From Aquificaceae bacterium (GTDB taxonomy: Bacteria > Aquificota > Aquificia > Aquificales > Aquificaceae): DNA of 5,764 nt. Positions 1 through 5,605 of the stretch are shown here, piece after piece. A program made the position numbers and the translations under genes. Numbering within the stretch: position 1 is the first letter of the stretch; each line of letters opens with the position of its first letter. The notes under the pieces are model-generated. The model searched no databases and had not been told where the DNA came from. It saw only the letters and a program-made list of their open reading frames with translations. Where the stretch lies: assembly GCA_027014185.1 (NCBI GenBank), contig JALWEK010000003.1:1-5764 (forward strand), given 5' to 3'.

Positions 1-1
1 C

Positions 2-910
2 CAGAAGGAGGTCAGGAGGCTCGCGGAGGAAAAGAACGTCGTTATACTCGCCCACTACTACCAGAGACCTGAGGTGCAGGACATAGCGGACTTCGTTGGT
101 GATTCTCTGGAGCTCTCAAGAAAAGCGGCGAACACCGACGCGGATATTATCGTCTTCTGCGGGGTCAGGTTCATGTGCGAGACGGCGAAGATTTTAAGCC
201 CCCAGAAGAAGGTACTCCACCCCAACCCGGAGTCTGGATGTCCAATGGCGGACATGGTCACGGCGGAGCAGGTAAGGAAGCTCAGGGAAAAGCATCCGGA
301 CGCTGAGTTCGTAGCCTATATAAACACCACGGCGGACGTCAAGGCTGAGGTGGATATATGCGTTACCTCAGCCAACGCCCCCAGGATAATAAAGAAGCTC
401 GAGGCTGAGAAGATAGTCTTCCTGCCAGACCAGGCGCTCGGCCAGTGGGTTGCGAAGCAGGTCCCCGAGAAGGAGTTCGTCATCTGGAAGGGCTTCTGTC
501 CTCCCCACTTCGAGTTCACGGCGAGGGAGGTGATGAGGCTAAAGGAGAAGTATCCCGACGCCAAGGTCGCCGTTCACCCGGAATGCCATCCCGCCGTGAT
601 AGAACTTGCGGATTTCGTAGGCTCTACCTCTCAGATAATAAAGTACGCGACAAGCGTGGACGCCAATAGGGTTATAGTGATAACCGAAGTTGGCCTCAGG
701 TACACTCTCGAGAAGAAGAACCCGAGCAAGGAGTACATATTCCCGGAGTCCATGAACTACTGCGGAACGGTTTACTGCTGTACCATGAAGGGTATAACCC
801 TCCCAAAGGTTTACGAGACCCTCAAGAACGAGATAAACGAGGTAGAACTGCCTGAGGACCTCATAGAGAGGGCAAGAAGACCTATAGAGAGGATGCTCGA
901 GCTAAGCTGA
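2..910 (+). CDS. nadA: Quinolinate synthase NadA, 5'-truncated by the window edge
   Basis: NadA condenses iminoaspartate with dihydroxyacetone phosphate to quinolinate in de novo NAD synthesis, using an oxygen-sensitive [4Fe-4S] cluster in the cytosol. The frame is open from base 2, giving 302 visible codons. The first visible residues (QKEVRRLAEEKNVVILAHYYQ) are already conserved family sequence, so I estimate that only about 8-20 N-terminal residues are missing. Numbered from the first visible codon, the likely cluster ligands are C80 (GCPMADM), C166 (WKGFCPPH) and C259 in YCCTMK. C260 is the alternative third ligand. The spacings of about 86 and 93 residues match the family pattern. Other signatures are PEVQDIADFVGDSL, NTTADVKAEVD, the HPEC motif and ITEVGLRY. 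The GTG at 74 is an internal Val, not a start. The NadB partner is not in the window. The next gene follows on the same strand after 28 bp, so co-transcription is possible. Identity is very secure. Confidence 0.97.
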   Translation, partial: QKEVRRLAEEKNVVILAHYYQRPEVQDIADFVGDSLELSRKAANTDADIIVFCGVRFMCETAKILSPQKKVLHPNPESGCPMADMVTAEQVRKLREKHPDAEFVAYINTTADVKAEVDICVTSANAPRIIKKLEAEKIVFLPDQALGQWVAKQVPEKEFVIWKGFCPPHFEFTAREVMRLKEKYPDAKVAVHPECHPAVIELADFVGSTSQIIKYATSVDANRVIVITEVGLRYTLEKKNPSKEYIFPESMNYCGTVYCCTMKGITLPKVYETLKNEINEVELPEDLIERARRPIERMLELS

Positions 911-938
911 GGACCGAGTTCTATATAAAATTAACCTT

Positions 939-1706
939 ATGCTCTTTTTACTGCTCTCCGTCGTCATCTACCTTCTCAGCGGAGCTCTCTTTGCAGTAAG
1001 GACCTTCTTCGGTGTGAACCTCAGAAACATACCTATGATAGGTCTCCTGGTAGCCTTTTCCCTTTATCTTGTCCACTTCTTTAAGGTCTATGCCTCCACA
1101 GGTCACTTTCCTGTTGGTGACGTTTACGGCATGGTTTCCCTTATGGGAAACTCCTTAATACTCATGTTCATAGTCCTAGACCTGGTTTTTAAGAAGAACG
1201 TCGCCGATTTCGGCCTTATAGTGTCCTTCATAGGATTTCTAACCACGCTGGTCGGCCTCCCCGCACACAAGGTGGGCTACAAAAATCCCTTCTACGTTTA
1301 CCACATACTGTCGGCGGCGGTCGCCTACGCCTCGCTCATCCTGGCGGGCATATCCTCTGCCGTTAAGTTCCTAGTGGAGAAGAAGCTTAAATCCAAACAC
1401 ATAGAGGGTTTCATGGTTCCCGTAAACCTGCTGAGGAAGATGGAGAGGGTTCTGCTCAACGTAGGTTTCATATTCTTAACCCTGACCCTGATATTCGGGA
1501 GCATATGGGCAAAGAATTTCCTGGGGAAGCACTGGATAAACGATCCGAAGCTCATACTTACCCTAGTTATCTGGGTGTACTACGCCTTTCTGATACACCT
1601 CAACCTTGCCAAAGGTCTCAAACCCTCCAGACTGTCACTGCTCTCCTTTCTGGGGCTCCTTATGGTTTTAGGAAGCATAATCCTTATAAGGCATACCGTG
1701 ACCTAG
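939..1706 (+). CDS. CcsA/HemX/YpjD-family cytochrome c assembly membrane protein
   Basis: This 255-aa integral membrane protein has about eight hydrophobic segments, roughly at residues 3-20, 32-50, 65-84, 90-107, 120-140, 170-188, 205-223 and 233-250. The segment [18 protein letters not shown] (187-204) corresponds to the heme-binding WWD region of CcsA/CcmC/CcmF proteins, but it is degenerate. W199, D202, P203 and K204 are kept, while the second Trp is N201 and the usual Glu is L205. H46, H122 ([12 protein letters not shown]) and H220 (IHLN) sit where this superfamily places its functional histidines. Length and degeneracy fit the short HemX/YpjD branch better than full CcsA, so a role in heme handling or cytochrome c maturation is a family inference. 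ATG 939 is the only reasonable start, because the frame is closed upstream at 903-905. No clear Shine-Dalgarno precedes it, only AT-rich sequence. Its TAG stop overlaps the stop of convergent accB. Confidence 0.85.
   Translation: MLFLLLSVVIYLLSGALFAVRTFFGVNLRNIPMIGLLVAFSLYLVHFFKVYASTGHFPVGDVYGMVSLMGNSLILMFIVLDLVFKKNVADFGLIVSFIGFLTTLVGLPAHKVGYKNPFYVYHILSAAVAYASLILAGISSAVKFLVEKKLKSKHIEGFMVPVNLLRKMERVLLNVGFIFLTLTLIFGSIWAKNFLGKHWINDPKLILTLVIWVYYAFLIHLNLAKGLKPSRLSLLSFLGLLMVLGSIILIRHTVT
1703..1706. other. Shared palindromic CTAG supplying both convergent stop codons
   Basis: The plus-strand gene ends with TAG at 1704-1706 and the minus-strand accB ends with TAG read from 1705 to 1703. Because CTAG is its own reverse complement, four bases terminate both genes. 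There is no intergenic space, so any transcription terminator for either gene must lie inside the opposing coding region. I see no hairpin followed by a T-run here. Confidence 0.9.
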
Positions 1707-2161
1707 ATCTCAGTATCTATAAGAAACAGGGGCTGACCGTACTCGACCGTTTCCCCGTTCTCTACCAGAATCTTCTCAACCCTTCCCCTCACGTCGCTCT
1801 CTATCTCGTTCATAACCTTTAAAGCCTCTATTATGCAGAGGACCTGACCGGGAGAGACTATGTCCCCGACCTCAACGAAGGGGGGTGCCCCAGGAGAGGG
1901 TGAACGGTAAAAGGTGCCTACCAGAGGGCTCTTTATTACGTGATACCTCCTCTCCTCCTCGCTTATGTCCTCAGAGGGTGGCAGGACCTCCTGGTGTTTG
2001 AACTCCTCAACGGTTGGACCTTTTCTTTGAGGTTTCGGCTGAACGAGGTCCCCCCTGTGTGTCTCTATTACTATCTTTCCCTCCTCACTCTCGATCTTTA
2101 GGGATCTTATGTTCGAGTTCTTTACAAGTTCTATAAGCTCCCTTATGAACTCCTTATCCAT
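1703..2161 (-). CDS. accB: Biotin carboxyl carrier protein of acetyl-CoA carboxylase (BCCP)
   Basis: BCCP carries the biotin that AccC carboxylates and AccAD uses to make malonyl-CoA, the first step of fatty-acid synthesis. From ATG 2161 the protein is 152 aa, close to the family norm. It has an N-terminal helical segment (1-40), a Pro/Glu/Lys-rich flexible linker (about 41-72) and a C-terminal biotinyl domain (about 73-152). The domain includes the 'thumb' region [18 protein letters not shown] and the biotin-accepting K115 in EALKVMNEI, where the more usual Met before Lys is Leu. A GTG at 2164 lies immediately before the ATG and is the alternative start, adding one residue. I prefer ATG because AAAGG lies about 7 nt upstream. 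The start overlaps the efp stop, implying translational coupling. accC does not follow: the next gene is convergent and unrelated, so the biotin carboxylase must be encoded elsewhere. Confidence 0.96.
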   Translation of the reverse strand: MDKEFIRELIELVKNSNIRSLKIESEEGKIVIETHRGDLVQPKPQRKGPTVEEFKHQEVLPPSEDISEEERRYHVIKSPLVGTFYRSPSPGAPPFVEVGDIVSPGQVLCIIEALKVMNEIESDVRGRVEKILVENGETVEYGQPLFLIDTEI

Positions 2162-2730
2162 CACTTTACCCTTTCTACGTAAGTTCCCGTCCTCGTGTCC
2201 ACCTTAACTACATCCCCCTCGCTCACAAAGAATGGAACCTGGACTACCGCCCCCGTTTCGAGCTTCGCCGGCTTGGTCCCTACCGCGGCTGTATCCCCCT
2301 TGAAGGCGGGCTCCGTTTCCACAACCTTGAGCTCTACATGCTTTGGAAGCTCTATACCCACGGGCTGGCCCTGGTACAGAAAAACGACAACCTGCATGCC
2401 TTCCTTTAGGAACTTAGCCTCTTCCTCTATCTTCTCCTTGGGTATGGCGACCATCTCGTAGGTTTGTGTGTTCATGAAGTAGTAGTTCTCCCCGTCAGAG
2501 TACGAGTACTCGGCGAACACCTGCTCAAAGTCTGCCAAGGGTATGCTGTCGGAAGCCTTGTAGGTTATCTCAATAACGTTTCCCGTTAGCATATTCTTAG
2601 CCTTCACCCTCACGAAGGCCTGGCCCTTACCGGGCTTCACGTGTTCGTAATCCAGGACCCTGTAAGGCTCTCCCTTGTGTTCTATGAAAAGGTCTCTCGT
2701 TATCCTGTTTATATCTATCCTGCCCGCCAT
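2161..2730 (-). CDS. efp: Translation elongation factor P
   Basis: EF-P binds between the ribosomal P and E sites and relieves stalling at polyproline stretches. The 189-aa product has the usual three beta-barrel domains. These are an N-terminal KOW-like domain (about 1-65), a central OB domain (about 66-128), and a C-terminal OB domain carrying the family signature ([20 protein letters not shown], then [15 protein letters not shown]). The tip loop is PGKG (33-36) with K35 at the position of the modifiable E. coli Lys34. This indicates a lysine-type EF-P rather than the arginine type that is rhamnosylated; the actual modification cannot be read from this window. It is the first gene of a minus-strand pair with accB, whose start overlaps the efp TGA. 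No Shine-Dalgarno is visible before ATG 2730, and a -10-like box sits only 7 nt upstream, suggesting a leaderless or very short-leader mRNA. Confidence 0.98.
   Translation of the reverse strand: MAGRIDINRITRDLFIEHKGEPYRVLDYEHVKPGKGQAFVRVKAKNMLTGNVIEITYKASDSIPLADFEQVFAEYSYSDGENYYFMNTQTYEMVAIPKEKIEEEAKFLKEGMQVVVFLYQGQPVGIELPKHVELKVVETEPAFKGDTAAVGTKPAKLETGAVVQVPFFVSEGDVVKVDTRTGTYVERVK
2169..2173 (-). promoter_or_regulatory. Ribosome binding site of accB inside the efp 3' end
   Basis: On the minus strand AAGGG (within AGAAAGGG) ends 7 nt before ATG 2161, and a GTG lies directly before that ATG. The site sits within the last efp codons. It supports ATG 2161 as the accB start and coupling of the two genes. 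Confidence 0.5.
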
Positions 2731-2737
2731 GTGAGAT

Positions 2738-2743
2738 ATTTTA
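2738..2743 (-). promoter_or_regulatory. Possible -10 box for the efp-accB operon
   Basis: On the minus strand TAAAAT ends 7 nt before the efp ATG, which would place transcription start at or next to the start codon. I find no convincing -35 hexamer at 16-19 bp, where the sequence is close to CCCACA. This is a suggestion from one hexamer plus the absence of a ribosome binding site. Confidence 0.25.
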
Positions 2744-2773
2744 CCAGAGAGGAGTTAAGATGTGGGCTACACA

Positions 2774-2784
2774 AGGTTTAACCT
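2774..2784. repeat. 11-bp palindrome AGGTTTAACCT, possible operator
   Basis: The two 5-bp arms AGGTT and AACCT are perfectly complementary around a single T. The site lies between the two divergent promoters, about 67 bp upstream of the -35 of the rightward promoter. It could be a small dimeric regulator site, but it is short and I see no second copy in the window. Confidence 0.3.
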
Positions 2785-2806
2785 GAAATCGGACCTTCTT
2801 CGGTTC

Positions 2807-2825
2807 GTTCCAGCGGCCTGGGAAC
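2807..2825 (+). other. Hairpin GTTCCAG-CGGC-CTGGGAAC in the divergent spacer
   Basis: Seven base pairs with one bulged G close a CGGC tetraloop. On the plus strand it is followed by TTCCTTTTG, a weak T-rich run that recalls an intrinsic terminator. No gene reads into it from the left on the plus strand, because efp is antisense. If it terminates anything, it would be stray or divergent transcription heading toward the methyltransferase gene. It could equally be an operator-like inverted repeat. Confidence 0.35.
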
Positions 2826-2850
2826 TTCCTTTTGCAGGACGTGGCTTTAC

Positions 2851-2880
2851 TTGTCAGAGACTGGTAGCTTTAAATATAAT
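2851..2880 (+). promoter_or_regulatory. Sigma70-type promoter of the methyltransferase operon
   Basis: TTGTCA (2851-2856) and a perfect TATAAT (2875-2880) are separated by 18 bp. Initiation about 7 nt after the -10 box falls near 2887, only about 8 nt before ATG 2895. The message would therefore be leaderless or nearly so, which agrees with the lack of a Shine-Dalgarno there. This is the best promoter match I see in the window. Confidence 0.65.
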
Positions 2881-2894
2881 TAAACCGTACCGAG

Positions 2895-5555
2895 ATGACC
2901 GATAACGTGACAGAAAATGATCCAAGAGAGCAATTAAAAGAGAAGTTGAGGGAGATCTTTCAGGTTGAAAACGAAGATTTAGATTTTGGTATCTACAGAA
3001 TAATGAACCACAAACGCAAGGAGATAGAGGATTTTATCGAGAATAAACTGATAAAGGAGATAGAGAGCCAGTTAATATCCCTCGGCGAAGGAATTAAATC
3101 GGATGAGTTGGAGAGAGATATCTACAACCATCTGATCAACTTCTTTTCAAGATACTACGATAGAGGAGACTTCATAAGTAAGAGGAGGTATGGTAGCAGG
3201 GAAAGGTATTGCATTCCCTACAACGGAGAAGAAGTTCTGCTTTACTGGGTAAATAAAGACCAGTACTACATTAAAACCACCGAGTACTTCAGGAAATACA
3301 CCTTTAAGGTTAAGGATCTAACGGTTAATTTTAAGGTAGTAGAGGCTGAGGAGGAGAAAGGCAACGTAAAGTCCTTGGAGAGAAAGTTCTTCATCCTAAG
3401 TGAGCCACCCTTTGAGTTCGATGAAGGCAAGAGAGAGCTGAACATCTACTTTGAATACAGGGGTCTTACAGAGGAGGAGGCAAAGAAATACAGGTACGAC
3501 AGCAGCAGAGTGCAGGATATGATAAATCAGGAAACGATAAAGGTTCTGAGCCGAGAGATCCCTGATGGCAGTCTGGCAAGAGTTGTTTTTGAAAGGGATC
3601 CCAGGTCTAACACACAGAGCAGTTATATAAGAAAGCATCTTCACAGATACACGAGGAGGAACACAACAGACTACTTCATCCACAAAAACTTGAAAGAGTT
3701 CCTCGAAAGGGAGCTAGATTTCTACATCAAAAACGAGCTTCTACGGCTGGATGATCTGCAGGTCTTGGAACAGGGTGGCTATTTTGACAAGCTGAAGCTC
3801 TATCTAGTAGTAACTAGGGCTTTCAGAAAGGTAACGCAAAGGATCATCGAATTCCTGGCACAGATAGAAGACTTCCAGAGAAAGATCTGGGAGAAGAAGA
3901 AATTTGTCATAGACACCCACTACGTGATTACCCTGAACAGGATTAAAGAATACGCGGGTGAGGAGTTTTTAGAGAGCGTACTCGATGATATCTTGAACAA
4001 TGAGAGGCAGCTGAGCGAGTGGAAGGAGCTCCTTGGAGTAGAGGTCAAGGGAAGGGAGGATTTGATAGAGAGAACAACTTTGCACGGCAACAGCTGGAAG
4101 AGTTTGCCTATCGACACAAGGCACTTCGGCGAGGAGTTCAAGCTGAAACTGCTGAACGCCTTGAGTGAAAGGAACGATCTGGAGGAGATCTTAGACGGTG
4201 TTTTGATTAAGTCGGAGAACTGGCAGGCCCTGAACCTTATTTTGAACAAGTATTACGGCAAGGTGCAGACAGTTTACATAGATCCTCCCTTCAACAAGGA
4301 GCAGGAGGCCGACTACCTTTACAAGGTGGGATACAAAGACTCAACCTGGCTAACCATGCTCGAGAACAGAATCTCCCTGGCTAAGGGTATGCTAAACGAA
4401 AGGGGCAGCTTCTTCGTTAATTGTGACGATAACGGCAATATGTACGTAAGACTGCTGCTGGACAGCATACTCGGTAAGGACAAGTTTAAGAACGAGATCA
4501 TCTGGTGCTATGAGAAGCCCGGCGGCCCCACAGACAGGTTGAAGAACAACCACTCCACAATATTCTTCTATGCGAAGTCTGAAAACTCCATCTTCAATCA
4601 GATATACGTACCGAGGAAGGGAGAGGATGAATTGACCAAAAGGGAGGGAAGGTACGCAACCGATTACGCCGGGAAGATATCTCCGGACTGGTGGATAGAT
4701 ATACCTTCCTTCGCAACCATGATGACCGCAAAAGAGAGGGTAGTTAAGAGCATAGGCGTAAACTTTACAACTCAACAGCCCGAAAAGCTGATCAAGAGGA
4801 TAATTCAGATGACATCTTCAAGCAACAGAGACATAGTGATGGATTTCTTCCTTGGGAGCGGGACCACCCTGTCCGTAGCGCACAAGCTCGGAAGGAAATG
4901 GATAGGTATAGAGATGGGGGATCACTTCTGGACCGTGATCCTGCCGAGGATGAAAAAGGTCTTGGCCTACGACGAATCCGGCATAAGCAGGGATGAGGAT
5001 GTTAAGAGAACGTACAACAAGGAAACGGCCGGCGGGTTTTTTAAATACCACACCTTAGAACAGTACGAAGATGCATTAGAAAACATAGAGTTTGAAAAGC
5101 CAGAGCCGACGCTCTACGATCTGCCGGACTACTTCGTGAAGTATATGCTCGAGTGGGAAACCAAGGGGAGCAAGACCTTCCTCAATATCGGAGAGGTTAA
5201 AGATCCGTACAATTACAAGCTAAAGGTGATAGAAGATTATCAACAAAGGGAGGTAAGTGTAGATCTGATTGAGACCTTCAACTACCTGCTCGGCCTTCAT
5301 GTGAGCAAATACAGGGTTGTAGAGGACAACGGCAGGAGATACATATTCGTCTTCGGGAAAAAGGATGGTAGAAGGATCGCGGTTGTTTGGAGGAGCCTGG
5401 AAAACATATCATTAGAGAGGGATAAAGAGGTTATAGAACAGATTATAAAAGACTTAAACCCCGAGGATGTATATATAAACGGGGACGCATTGGTTAAAGG
5501 ATTCAAACCTATAGAGCCCACGTTTAAATCTTTGATGTTTGAGAGCACACCATGA
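2895..5555 (+). CDS. Type III Mod-like adenine-specific DNA methyltransferase with long N-terminal extension
   Basis: This 886-aa protein should transfer a methyl group from S-adenosylmethionine to adenine N6 in a specific DNA site. Visible blocks are an N-terminal module with DLDFGIYRIMNHKR (28-41); LIKSENWQAL (437-446), matching the segment that leads into the catalytic core; catalytic motif IV DPPF (463-466); FFVNCDDN (506-513); a probable target-recognition region (about 530-620); a motif X-like FTTQQPEKL (624-632); and the SAM-binding motif I DFFLGSGTT (650-658). Motif IV before motif I is the beta-class order, as in type III Mod (COG2189-like). DPPF favours N6-adenine over N4-cytosine. 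A C-terminal region (about 715-886, with FNYLLGLHV at 795-803) has no helicase or nuclease motif that I recognise. ATG 2895 is chosen because the conserved N-terminal region begins about ten residues later and a promoter lies just upstream. The gene is first in its unit and overlaps the next by ATGA. Sampled GC is lower than in the left genes. Partner and recognition site are unknown. Confidence 0.9.
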   Translation: MTDNVTENDPREQLKEKLREIFQVENEDLDFGIYRIMNHKRKEIEDFIENKLIKEIESQLISLGEGIKSDELERDIYNHLINFFSRYYDRGDFISKRRYGSRERYCIPYNGEEVLLYWVNKDQYYIKTTEYFRKYTFKVKDLTVNFKVVEAEEEKGNVKSLERKFFILSEPPFEFDEGKRELNIYFEYRGLTEEEAKKYRYDSSRVQDMINQETIKVLSREIPDGSLARVVFERDPRSNTQSSYIRKHLHRYTRRNTTDYFIHKNLKEFLERELDFYIKNELLRLDDLQVLEQGGYFDKLKLYLVVTRAFRKVTQRIIEFLAQIEDFQRKIWEKKKFVIDTHYVITLNRIKEYAGEEFLESVLDDILNNERQLSEWKELLGVEVKGREDLIERTTLHGNSWKSLPIDTRHFGEEFKLKLLNALSERNDLEEILDGVLIKSENWQALNLILNKYYGKVQTVYIDPPFNKEQEADYLYKVGYKDSTWLTMLENRISLAKGMLNERGSFFVNCDDNGNMYVRLLLDSILGKDKFKNEIIWCYEKPGGPTDRLKNNHSTIFFYAKSENSIFNQIYVPRKGEDELTKREGRYATDYAGKISPDWWIDIPSFATMMTAKERVVKSIGVNFTTQQPEKLIKRIIQMTSSSNRDIVMDFFLGSGTTLSVAHKLGRKWIGIEMGDHFWTVILPRMKKVLAYDESGISRDEDVKRTYNKETAGGFFKYHTLEQYEDALENIEFEKPEPTLYDLPDYFVKYMLEWETKGSKTFLNIGEVKDPYNYKLKVIEDYQQREVSVDLIETFNYLLGLHVSKYRVVEDNGRRYIFVFGKKDGRRIAVVWRSLENISLERDKEVIEQIIKDLNPEDVYINGDALVKGFKPIEPTFKSLMFESTP

Positions 5556-5605
5556 GCAAGGTTAAGATAACAATTAAAATTAATTGCAAGTTTTTTGAGA
5601 GCACA
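5538..5605 (+). repeat. 12-bp direct repeat TTTGAGAGCACA spanning the gene junction
   Basis: Copies are at 5538-5549 (last codons of the methyltransferase gene) and 5594-5605 (codons 15-18 of the next gene), 56 bp apart start to start. Each copy is read in its own gene's frame as Phe-Glu-Ser-Thr, although the two frames differ. The first copy immediately precedes the downstream start codon. Confidence 0.85.

Larger units (their letters stand above)
2731..2894. other. Divergent intergenic spacer between efp and the methyltransferase gene
   Basis: This 164-bp stretch is the only sizeable non-coding region. It separates the housekeeping block from the accessory block and must hold the promoters of both divergent units. 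It contains a -10-like box for efp, a short palindrome (2774-2784), a hairpin (2807-2825) and a rightward promoter (2851-2880). I found no tRNA or other recognisable RNA gene on either strand. Confidence 0.75.

Noticed and set aside
445..669. 74-codon plus-strand open frame within nadA
   Set aside because: It overlaps the conserved cysteine and HPEC regions of NadA in another frame and looks like a shadow.
2..910. nadA starting at the GTG at 74
   Set aside because: The frame continues upstream with conserved NadA sequence (VVILAHYYQRPE), so that GTG is an internal Val.
921..934. AT-rich TATATAAAATTAA before the CcsA/HemX-like gene as a promoter
   Set aside because: No -35-like hexamer lies at suitable spacing within the end of nadA, so it is insufficient to call a promoter.
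2802..2811. GGTTCGTTCC, resembling the T-loop region of a tRNA
   Set aside because: No matching T-stem, anticodon arm or acceptor pairing could be built around it on either strand.
3920..4249. 109-codon minus-strand open frame rich in Ser, Leu and Phe
   Set aside because: Its composition is what the antisense of a Glu/Lys-rich coding region gives. No ribosome binding site or family match.
4392..4775. 127-codon open frame on the minus strand inside the methyltransferase gene
   Set aside because: It lies opposite the conserved catalytic and target-recognition region, has no recognisable domain, and is explained as a shadow of the sense frame.
2895..5555. Methyltransferase as a BREX PglX or DISARM methylase
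   Set aside because: The motif order and DPPF/DFFLGSGTT context match the beta-class type III Mod pattern, and no BREX or DISARM partner gene is visible. Without the downstream genes neither can be claimed.
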